Shown here in pieces: positions 20,718 through 28,996 of a DNA stretch of 64,000 bases. How positions within the stretch are numbered: position 1 is the stretch's first letter; each line of letters begins with the position of its first letter. Origin of the DNA: Candidatus Zixiibacteriota bacterium. Lineage in GTDB: Bacteria > Zixibacteria > MSB-5A5 > GN15 > JACZUZ01. The notes below the pieces were generated by a model. That model did no database searches, was not told where the DNA came from, and worked only from the letters and a program-made list of their open reading frames with translations. The position numbers and the translations under genes are program-made. The DNA is taken from positions 213,656-277,655 of the forward strand of contig JAJRPJ010000006.1 of NCBI GenBank assembly GCA_024280835.1, in the 5' to 3' direction.

Positions 20718-23300
20718 CTATTCCTGTGGTGTGTCGCCTAATGCTTCTAATGCCAAAGAATCGCCTTGAGCGCTGTATATTTTTTTCAATGAGAGATTGG
20801 CTCGGCGCACAAGCCGATGTTCAGCGCCATGTTTGGCAAGCAATGTTTGTCGGGCTCTTTCAAGCATTGAGCGTGACTTATCTAAACGCTGCAAACCCAA
20901 ATATGATTCCCCCAAGGCGACCATCGCCGCGGCAGTTCTCCAATGCTCAGCGCCGAGCTGATTATTGTGGAGAGTTATGACACTATCGAGTATGGCAATT
21001 GCTTCGTGATATTCGTGTCTTAGATTGTGAAGCATAGCCATACCAATGAGCGGAGAAGTCAGATCTATGTGTCCATCAGGAAGTGTCGCCTTCAAGATAG
21101 CGTAGGACAATTGATACAAACTATCAGCAGCATCGTACTCGCCCATATCACGCTTAACATTAGCCACACTTGTCAGTGTGCCGCCGAAGAAATGATGAGA
21201 GTCGCCAACTAGTTTCCTCAGTGATTCCAGATTCTCGGAATAGAGTTTGGCCGCCAACGGAAGCTTCTTTTGCAGTCGATACATTGCCGCCAGCGCTCCC
21301 CTACTAGCGCAGACTTCAAAATTATCATCTCCCAAGACTGCCCGCCGAATCGCGAGCCCTTCAACCAGATAGGGCTCCGCCCCTTTTTGTTCACCTTGAA
21401 GTGACAGGAGCCTGCCAAGTTGATTCAGCGAATGCGCAAGGTTCAAGCTGTCCATATCTGGAAGCTCCCTGCCCATTTCAATAGCTTTCCGAAGTATCAC
21501 TGCGGCAGTATCGCTTCTACCCATTCTTCGCAATGTAGCGCCAATGGCGCTTAGATTTCGTTGAGTGACAGAATGTATTTTCCCATAGTGCGCAATGCTT
21601 TGAGAAAGCGCCTGTTCAGACCAGAACAGCGAAGAGTCCAGCTCTTGGAGATAGTAATGCACTAGGCCGATTTCAGTCAAAATGTCGACCTCGCCCTTTG
21701 AGCCCGCGCCGAAAGCTTCACGTTGACTGGACAGAGCGTCATAGGCCGCCTCTTTCGCTTTTTCCATTAGACCTAGCAGAGTGTAGCTCTCGCTAATAGC
21801 CAGTAGCATTGAGGCCTGAACCTCTGGTTGGCCAGCCAATTCTTCATCAACACGCAAGCGACCCTGCTCTAGCAACTCTCTCGCGGTGATTTCCTTGCCT
21901 TGCGAAACATTGGGGTCAGCAGCGTTGAACAGACTTGTGACAAACTCCGCTGTTTGCTTGGCTTTTCTAGCCTCAAGCTGAGCGCGGTCGCGCTCAGCCG
22001 AAAGCCTCAATGTGTAGAACACAGTCAATGTCACAACAGCCAAAAGGCCCGTTCCAATTGTCAGCGCCGCAGTCTTATTTCGTGACAAAAATTTCTGTAT
22101 TCGATATGAGCTCGTGTCAGCTCTAGCGCGCACGGGTAACTGCCTTTGATAGCGATCAATGTCTTCCAGCAATTGCCCCGCTGAGCTATAGCATCTGGCA
22201 GTAGACGTGCGAACTGACATCAGACAAATATTATCCAAATCACCTTTGAGCAAACGCTTTAGTTTATTTGAATCTATTCCACGAGTCTGAACTCGTTGAG
22301 CCAATGTATCACCAGCCCCTTGTTGGTCAGATTTGCCAGTAGTTTGTGTTGTATCCCAAAGGCCACTAAGAGCAACACTTGGTTTGGTCGGTTCTTCGTC
22401 GGACAATATCCGCTCGACTTGTAGTGGGCTTAGCCCATCAAGGTTATGGGGGCGTTGTCCAATCAGTAGCTCAAAGAGAACCACCCCCAATGAATAAACA
22501 TCGGAGGCGGTAGTGACAGTCTCGGCGCGAACCTGTTCAGGGGAGGCATACCCTGGAGTCATGACTCTTAGTCCAGTTCGTGTTTGCTGCGCGCTTTCAT
22601 TGTCCTCACCCAGAACCTTGGCAATGCCAAAATCCAGTAGCTTTACAGCTCCAGTTGAGTCTACTAGAATATTGCTAGGCTTAAGATCGCGATGGACAAT
22701 CAAGTTCTGGTGGGCAAACTGTACAGCCCTGCAAGCGGTCTTAAAAAGATCTAGCCTGTTACTAATGGAGAGTTGATGTTTGTCACAATACTTAGTAATC
22801 GGAATCCCATCGACATACTCCATCGCAAAGTATGGCTGGCCACTGTCGGCTACTCCACCATCTATGAGTCGGGCTATGTTTGGATGTTCAAGGTTGGCAA
22901 GGATTTGGCGTTCACTATGAAAACGGCGAATGATTTCTTCTGAGTCCATTCCACGCTTGATAAGTTTCAAAGCGACTTGTTGGGTGAATTGACCGTCATC
23001 TCTTTCAGCCAAATACACAGCTCCCATTCCGCCAGATGCAATCAGCTTATTGATTTTGTACGCGCCAATTCGACTGCCGATCAAAACATCATCGCCAAAT
23101 GGATCAAATGACACCAGAGCTGGAGCGCCGAGAATAGAGTGAGGAGTCTCGTCGGCTTTGAGTAAGTCTTTGATTTCGGCAAGCATATCAGCGTCAGCGC
23201 CACATTGCTCTTGTAAGAATGACACTCTCTCACTAGCCGATAAATCCAGAGCCTTATCAAAGAGTTCGCGTACTATGTTCCAACGTTTGGTGTCAATCAA
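20718..23300 (-). CDS. Serine/threonine protein kinase with C-terminal TPR repeats
   Basis: IGAYKINKLIASGGMGAVYLAERDDGQFTQQVALKLIK; IVHRDLKPSNILV; LLDFGIAKVL; one TM; TPR-like C-terminus. Confidence 0.95.
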   Translation of the reverse strand: MIDTKRWNIVRELFDKALDLSASERVSFLQEQCGADADMLAEIKDLLKADETPHSILGAPALVSFDPFGDDVLIGSRIGAYKINKLIASGGMGAVYLAERDDGQFTQQVALKLIKRGMDSEEIIRRFHSERQILANLEHPNIARLIDGGVADSGQPYFAMEYVDGIPITKYCDKHQLSISNRLDLFKTACRAVQFAHQNLIVHRDLKPSNILVDSTGAVKLLDFGIAKVLGEDNESAQQTRTGLRVMTPGYASPEQVRAETVTTASDVYSLGVVLFELLIGQRPHNLDGLSPLQVERILSDEEPTKPSVALSGLWDTTQTTGKSDQQGAGDTLAQRVQTRGIDSNKLKRLLKGDLDNICLMSVRTSTARCYSSAGQLLEDIDRYQRQLPVRARADTSSYRIQKFLSRNKTAALTIGTGLLAVVTLTVFYTLRLSAERDRAQLEARKAKQTAEFVTSLFNAADPNVSQGKEITARELLEQGRLRVDEELAGQPEVQASMLLAISESYTLLGLMEKAKEAAYDALSSQREAFGAGSKGEVDILTEIGLVHYYLQELDSSLFWSEQALSQSIAHYGKIHSVTQRNLSAIGATLRRMGRSDTAAVILRKAIEMGRELPDMDSLNLAHSLNQLGRLLSLQGEQKGAEPYLVEGLAIRRAVLGDDNFEVCASRGALAAMYRLQKKLPLAAKLYSENLESLRKLVGDSHHFFGGTLTSVANVKRDMGEYDAADSLYQLSYAILKATLPDGHIDLTSPLIGMAMLHNLRHEYHEAIAILDSVITLHNNQLGAEHWRTAAAMVALGESYLGLQRLDKSRSMLERARQTLLAKHGAEHRLVRRANLSLKKIYSAQGDSLALEALGDTPQE

Positions 23301-23450
23301 TTATTGCCGTCCTCAAGGGAGTAAATGTTTTAAGCAATACTGCAAAGCAAGACAATCTAACAGAGCCTAATCTGCCTCATAGAATAACGCGCAAGAAACG
23401 GCCCAATCCGATCAAGGATTTTGACATTCAACAAAAGATATTCAAAGAGG

Positions 23451-24056
23451 CTACAGTGTAGCGCCTAGACGGTGACTCAACCATGCCCGAGCATGGCGCC
23501 AATCGCGTCTGACTGTAACTTCAGCAACTCCGAGTAATTCTCCGATTTCCTTGTGTGTCAGTCCACCGAAAAAATGATACTCCACAATTTGCCGCTGTCT
23601 AGGGTCAACCTGTTCGAGGGTGTCGAGCGCCAAATCAAGCGCCAACAATTCCTCGGCTCGCGCTTGGCTACCTGCAAGTTCATCATTGAAAGTTACAATC
23701 GGAGCGCCGCCGCCACGTTTTTCCGCAATTCGCGAGCGAGCATAGTCGATTAGGATTCTGCGCATCGCCTGTGAAGCCACAGCCAAGAAATGCGCGCGGC
23801 CTTTCCAATCGGATGAATGTTGATCCACCATTTTCAGAAAAGCCTCATGCACCAAGGCGGTGGCATTGAGCGTATGATCTGGTCGCTCGGATTTTAGCTG
23901 CCCAAGCGCGATACGCTTCAAATGCTCATAAATCAGCGGCATCAGGGAATCAACCGCAGACTTGTCGCCGCCGCTTACTTTTTGAAGTAACTCAGTTATT
24001 TGTGTCGAATCAGAACTCACAACAATAATGTAGCGTCTTTGCCCACCATATCGCAA
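23451..24056 (-). CDS. ECF-type RNA polymerase sigma factor (TIGR02999-like)
   Basis: ITELLQKVSGGDKSAVDSLMPLIYEHLKRIALGQLKSERPDHTLNATALVHEAFLKMV...EIGELLGVAEVTVRRDWRHARAWL. Confidence 0.92.
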   Translation of the reverse strand: MRYGGQRRYIIVVSSDSTQITELLQKVSGGDKSAVDSLMPLIYEHLKRIALGQLKSERPDHTLNATALVHEAFLKMVDQHSSDWKGRAHFLAVASQAMRRILIDYARSRIAEKRGGGAPIVTFNDELAGSQARAEELLALDLALDTLEQVDPRQRQIVEYHFFGGLTHKEIGELLGVAEVTVRRDWRHARAWLSHRLGATL

Positions 24057-24450
24057 TCAGAAACTTAAATGACTGCAAACAAATGTGTTAGCAGGGCGCT
24101 TATCAGTCCAAATCCTCGCACACCACCTCTTTTCTCATCGCAAAGACATCAATCTGACCCATTCTGCAAGAAATCAAGAAAAGTCAAAAAATATATGATC
24201 GGTTTTTCCAATTTCTCTCGCGTTAGGGGATGAGAGCAAATATGGACTCAAATGGGTTGCGGACAACGAATGCAATCCACGATAGAAAAATTCGCACAAG
24301 AAATAGCAAACATGATATGGGAGGGCGCTTATGAAAAGAGATTATGGGTTTGGTTAAGACAAATAGGACAAATCAAATCTCAAGATTGCGCAAAAACTAG
24401 GGCAGTCAGTTAACAAATCAACTTTACAATAAAGATCAAATGGAGTAAAC

Positions 24451-26427
24451 ATGAGACAGAATATTTCTTTCAAAACATGGATTTCCAAATCCATTACCAG
24501 CGTAATGCTTTTGGCGCTAGTAATGACACTTGGCGCCTGCTCAAAAGGCGGCGATGATTCGCCGACTGGGCCAGGTGGCAGTAGCTCACAGCCACTGACT
24601 GTTGTCAGTGTTACACCCGTCGATGGAGCTACATCCATTGGCGCGAACACGACAGTCAAAGCAACATTCTCAAAGGCGCTCGATGCTTCAACAGTCACAA
24701 CCGCCTCATTTTTTGTCGCGGGAGTAAATGGCAATGTCAGTGTCTCTGGAGCAACAGCTACTTTCACACCGACTTCATCACTAGCAGAAAACACAAATTA
24801 TTCATTGACCATCACAAAAGCAGTAATCGATACAGATGGTCAGTCACTAGCAGCCCAATACAACGCGTCCTTCAAAACGGGAGTGACACCAGTTGCAACA
24901 GCTGGCCCAGATCAAGATGCTACTATTGGTCATGCTGTCACACTCAATGGGTCGAGCAATGCGGGTTCATCGGCAGTCTATACTTGGACCCAAACAGCAG
25001 GTCCGTCAGTGGGAACACTAACTGGAGCCACACCGACCTTTGGGTCCCCAGAGACAGTCGGTACATTAGTCTTTGAATTGACTGTCAGTGACGGTGGGAC
25101 TACAAGCGGAACAGATGAAGTAGCAATAAATATGTTAGAAAACAAAAACAATACTATCTGGGTCAGCCCCTCTGGTGACGACGGAAACGCTGGCAGTCGT
25201 ACAGCGCCAATGGCAACAGTGCAAGCAGCCATCAACGCCGCCAAAGCAGGTGGAGCTGGAGCAGATGTCTATGTTGCAGAAGGAACATATGCCGAATCAA
25301 TCACACTCGCTAGCGATGTCAGCGTCTACGGTGGATACACTGGAGCGAACTGGTTCCGTGATGCCACAGTCTTTATTACAACTATTGATGGTGGTCCAAT
25401 CGCAATGCGAGGTGTCGACACCGACAATCTAACAATTGACGGCCTAACAATCCGCAGTGGCAATGCAACTGCAAATGGAGCTAGCTCGATAGCGCTCAGC
25501 TTTGCTCGAAGTACAAACTTAACTATCAGCAATAACTTGATTTTCGCCAGCAATGGCATGCCAGGGGCGACTGGAGCCAAAGGTACAACTCCAGCCAAAG
25601 CGCCAAATGGCGCCAAAGGTTCTAAAGCGGGCAGCTGCATTCCTTCCAACAAGGGCGGCGCTGGAGGCAATGGCTCAGGTAATGATGGTGGTAAGGGTGG
25701 AACAGGTGGTTCAGCTGGTGGCTTCAAAGGCTCTGGTGGAGGCGGCTCAAACGGTGGCGCAGCTGGCAAGGGTGGATTTGCTTCTTCAGGAAAATCTGGC
25801 ACGGGTGGAACAGCTGGCTCTCGCGGAGGACATGGTTCAACAGGCGGTTCGGGCTTCGGTAAGATTGTAAGTGGCCTTTATGTCGGAGCAACTGGCTCAA
25901 CTGGGGGCAAAGGTACCAACGGCGGCGGCGGCGGCGGTGGTGGCGGTGGCGCTGGTTCACTCCTCGGTTGCGGCGGCGGCGGTGGCGGCGGTGGCTCTGG
26001 CGGCTATGGCGGCAACGGGGGGCGTAGTGGCCAAGGCGGCGGTGGTTCTTTCGGAATCATTCTTTCGGACACTAGCATTGCGGCCCTAACTAACAATCAA
26101 ATCACCCTCGGTAACGGAGCCAAAGGCGGCGCAGGTGGTAACGGCGGCGCAGGTGGCTCAGGCGGTAGCTCAGCATCAGGTGGCGGAAGCGCAACTGGTG
26201 GCTGGGCTGGAGGAACCAGCGGCGGCGGTGGTAAAGGCGGTCCTGGTGGACACGGCGCCAGCGGTGGCGGTGGTCCGAGCATTGCTATTGTCGAGCAAGC
26301 CAGCTCCTCAATTCAGAACCTAAATGTCTTCACACTTGGAAATTCAGGTCCTGGTGGCTTACGAACCGATGGCAATGGCGCCAAAGGGGCAGTCGGTGAA
26401 GTAGCCGAAGTAAAGAAACTTAAATAA
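24451..26427 (+). CDS. Lipoprotein: Ig-like (SbsA type) + PKD-like + DUF1565/beta-helix with long glycine-rich insert
   Basis: Lipobox TLGACSKGG; LTVVSVTPVDGATSIGANTTVKATFSKALDASTV; IWVSPSGDDGNAGSRTAPMATVQAAINAA; about 200 aa of GGxGG repeats. Confidence 0.85.
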   Translation: MRQNISFKTWISKSITSVMLLALVMTLGACSKGGDDSPTGPGGSSSQPLTVVSVTPVDGATSIGANTTVKATFSKALDASTVTTASFFVAGVNGNVSVSGATATFTPTSSLAENTNYSLTITKAVIDTDGQSLAAQYNASFKTGVTPVATAGPDQDATIGHAVTLNGSSNAGSSAVYTWTQTAGPSVGTLTGATPTFGSPETVGTLVFELTVSDGGTTSGTDEVAINMLENKNNTIWVSPSGDDGNAGSRTAPMATVQAAINAAKAGGAGADVYVAEGTYAESITLASDVSVYGGYTGANWFRDATVFITTIDGGPIAMRGVDTDNLTIDGLTIRSGNATANGASSIALSFARSTNLTISNNLIFASNGMPGATGAKGTTPAKAPNGAKGSKAGSCIPSNKGGAGGNGSGNDGGKGGTGGSAGGFKGSGGGGSNGGAAGKGGFASSGKSGTGGTAGSRGGHGSTGGSGFGKIVSGLYVGATGSTGGKGTNGGGGGGGGGGAGSLLGCGGGGGGGGSGGYGGNGGRSGQGGGGSFGIILSDTSIAALTNNQITLGNGAKGGAGGNGGAGGSGGSSASGGGSATGGWAGGTSGGGGKGGPGGHGASGGGGPSIAIVEQASSSIQNLNVFTLGNSGPGGLRTDGNGAKGAVGEVAEVKKLK

Positions 26428-26587
26428 GAATTGCGCCTTGGGTGGCGAACAAAACCCTTCTCCGGAGGCGCTGAAGAGATGGCCTTTCAACGGTCATTCT
26501 CTTTGGCGCCAAAGGGACAAATCCATGGGAGTATGAATTTTGAAACTCATCACTAGAAACCATAGTGATGCTGAACTGGAACAGAAC

Positions 26588-28489
26588 ATGAAAACAAGAA
26601 GCAATATCTTTAAGAAGAGTAATATCTTAGAAAAGTCACAAAGGCCAATAAGAAACACAGCGCCATTATTAGCCCTACTGTTGACACTGTCGTTGACAAT
26701 AGTCGCTGGTTGCTCTGGCGAAAGCCCTACAGACCCAGGAGGACAAAACAACACAAGCACCTTTGATGCAGTAATAGGCGGTGGTGGTGAGTTTGCGGCT
26801 GTCACACCGACTAATGACACGCTTTCAGTTGATACATCATTACAAGAAGTCGTTGGCGACGAAGACTTCTTTTGCACAACAGTACGCGTCAGCGCCACCG
26901 AAACTCCAGGAGATTTTCCTCTCTTCGATCCTAACGCTGACTTGATTTTTCCAGGTAATTTGTTGCAAGGCGCAACTCTGGAAGCTGCGACACCAAGTCC
27001 AATCCCAGTCAAACGTGGCCCTGGCACAATAGTGATGACTCTCAACAATGGCGCCGATTCTGTCAGTCGATTCGTCAATGAGATAAGTCTCTCAAGCGTT
27101 TTCAATGCTCAGAATCAAATTATTTCTGAAAACCCTGGCGCTATTCCTGCAAGATTCGCCTTCACTTTTGAACAAGTAAACTCGCGCGAGCAATTGGCCT
27201 TGGCGTTGGATGTTAGTTTCTCAAATCTGGCGACAAGTGTCTCGGCGCAACTGGCATTTAGCTCTGACAGAGAATACAACCGTTTCATGGTCAAGCTCGA
27301 CCAGTCATTCTTCACAATGGCCTATCAGCTTCCAACAACCAAAGAGGAAATCTTTTCACCAGATGTAACACCAGCACAACTTTCACAATTCATCTATGAC
27401 GGCAATCCCGCGGCATTCATTTCATCGGTGACATTCGGACGTAAATTCTATTTACTAATTGAATCAACTTCATCCAAAATAGATATGGAGGCCTCAATCA
27501 ATGCTTCATTCGGCGCCGCAGTCGCCCAAGGTAGCATCGGAGCCAGCGCCAAATATGTTTCAACATTGGACAATATCAGAATCAAAGCCTATGCGCTTGG
27601 TGGCGAAGCGGGAGCGGCGTTGGGCGCCATCACTAGTGACTTTGAAGCGCTAAAAACATTCCTAGCCAAAGGAGCCTCACTAACAACAGGATTGCCGCTT
27701 TCATATGTAGTCCGTTCTCTTTCACGCCCCGACAAAATTGTAAAAGTCAAAGTTGCGACTGAATATGATTTGGTTAACTGCGTGCCGATTGGTGAGTCAA
27801 TCGAAAATCCAATTGTGTGGTACAGAGCCGATAATGGGGTTAGTGTTTCAGGCTCCGCCAAGCTGGTTACCAAATGGAGAAACTTTTTTGGCAATGCACA
27901 GTTTGACGCGCTACCTCCAACCAAGCCCTATGGCGGACAGTTCATCAGTAACGCATTGCCAGGGCCCAACCTGCCAGCAGTCAGGTTCGATCCTGGCTCA
28001 GTTACTTCAAATAATGAAGGAAAGTTAGGATTCTCAGGAATCAACTTTGTAGGAACAGACTACACAATTTGGATAGTTGGTCGCATGGCGTCACAGTTTA
28101 GCAATTATCCCGAAATGTTTCTCTATGGCTCAGGCGCTTCCTCAGGTTCAAACTTAGAGTTAGGATTTCGTAACAGTAACCAATTCCTCATAACCGACAT
28201 TCGTGACACTCTAAACGTATCACTAGCAACCCCTGTCGATGGCTACAAACTCTATACAGTTCGATTTAGTCAAACACGAGGCGTTGAGGTTTTCATCAAT
28301 GGCGAATTAACTCCATCTGGTTCGAATCCTTCGACAACTCAAGCGCTGACTGCTTTCTTAGGCGCACGTCTAGGATCAAAAAACGGAAACTCACTTTACA
28401 TCGCAGAAATAAAAGCCTATGGCAGCGCTGTGACAGAACTACAACGCAAATCTCTAGATAGGAAGTTGTTGATTAAGTATGGGCTGTAG
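26588..28489 (+). CDS. CDC-like (thiol-activated cytolysin family) lipoprotein with C-terminal LamG-like domain
   Basis: ADLIFPGNLLQGATLEAATPSPIPVKRGPGTI; ISSVTFGRKFYLLIESTSSKIDMEASINASF; LDNIRIKAYALGGEAGAA; GLPLSYVVRSLSRPDKIVKV all resemble conserved CDC core blocks; C-terminal ENPIVWYRADNGV...GYKLYTVRFSQTRGVEVFINGEL...YIAEIKAYG is LamG-like. The ORF opens at a TTG at 26540; ATG at 26588 precedes the lipoprotein signal. Confidence 0.82.
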   Translation: MKTRSNIFKKSNILEKSQRPIRNTAPLLALLLTLSLTIVAGCSGESPTDPGGQNNTSTFDAVIGGGGEFAAVTPTNDTLSVDTSLQEVVGDEDFFCTTVRVSATETPGDFPLFDPNADLIFPGNLLQGATLEAATPSPIPVKRGPGTIVMTLNNGADSVSRFVNEISLSSVFNAQNQIISENPGAIPARFAFTFEQVNSREQLALALDVSFSNLATSVSAQLAFSSDREYNRFMVKLDQSFFTMAYQLPTTKEEIFSPDVTPAQLSQFIYDGNPAAFISSVTFGRKFYLLIESTSSKIDMEASINASFGAAVAQGSIGASAKYVSTLDNIRIKAYALGGEAGAALGAITSDFEALKTFLAKGASLTTGLPLSYVVRSLSRPDKIVKVKVATEYDLVNCVPIGESIENPIVWYRADNGVSVSGSAKLVTKWRNFFGNAQFDALPPTKPYGGQFISNALPGPNLPAVRFDPGSVTSNNEGKLGFSGINFVGTDYTIWIVGRMASQFSNYPEMFLYGSGASSGSNLELGFRNSNQFLITDIRDTLNVSLATPVDGYKLYTVRFSQTRGVEVFINGELTPSGSNPSTTQALTAFLGARLGSKNGNSLYIAEIKAYGSAVTELQRKSLDRKLLIKYGL

Positions 28490-28518
28490 TCCTCCCATGG
28501 TTTGACTATACCCTGTAA

Positions 28519-28556
28519 GAAAGCGGCGGGATCGTTAGATTCCGCCGCTTTCGTTT
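28519..28556 (+). terminator. Rho-independent terminator after the CDCL gene
   Basis: GAAAGCGGCGG...CCGCCGCTTTC stem followed by GTTTATT. Confidence 0.8.
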
Positions 28557-28660
28557 ATTGTAGCGATTGATGAGAATATTACTTAAAAAACTACTACTTA
28601 AGGAATGACACATCTTGTCGCCATATCTAAAATATGGCGCTGTACTGACCACGTCACAAT

Positions 28661-28996
28661 TTAAACCGCCACGTCTCCTTGTTCTCCAGTGCTAATTCGC
28701 ACTGCCTGTTCCACTGGAACGACATAAATCTTCCCATCACCACAAAGGCCAGTGTGCGCCACCTTTTCGATTGTTTCAACGAGGTTGTTTACCATCTCGT
28801 CGAGGCAAAAGATTTCTATTTTTGAGATAGAGACGAAATCTTGGGGACTCTGACTTTGACCGTCTTCATGAAGTTCTCGTCGACCAAATCCCTTAACTTC
28901 AGTGACACTCATACCAGGCATGCCCTCCACTTTGTGGAGAGCCAGAGTAACCTCTGTGAGTCGATGTGATTTGATGTAAGCTTTGATTTTTTTCAT
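28661..28996 (-). CDS. PII-like (GlnB-type) signalling protein associated with metal efflux
   Basis: MKKIKAYIKSHRLTEVTLALHKVEGMPGMSVTEVKGFGR...HTGLCGDGKIYVVPVEQAVRISTGEQG (PII fold motifs); overlaps the end of the CusA-like gene. Confidence 0.85.
   Translation of the reverse strand: MKKIKAYIKSHRLTEVTLALHKVEGMPGMSVTEVKGFGRRELHEDGQSQSPQDFVSISKIEIFCLDEMVNNLVETIEKVAHTGLCGDGKIYVVPVEQAVRISTGEQGDVAV

Noticed and set aside
25326-26282. Pro-rich minus-strand ORFs opposite the glycine-rich gene (25326-25802, 26097-26282) and Ala/Val-rich plus-frame shadows
   Set aside because: Mirror translations of GGC/GGT repeats; the plus-strand frame with lipobox, Ig-like and DUF1565 segments is the coherent one.
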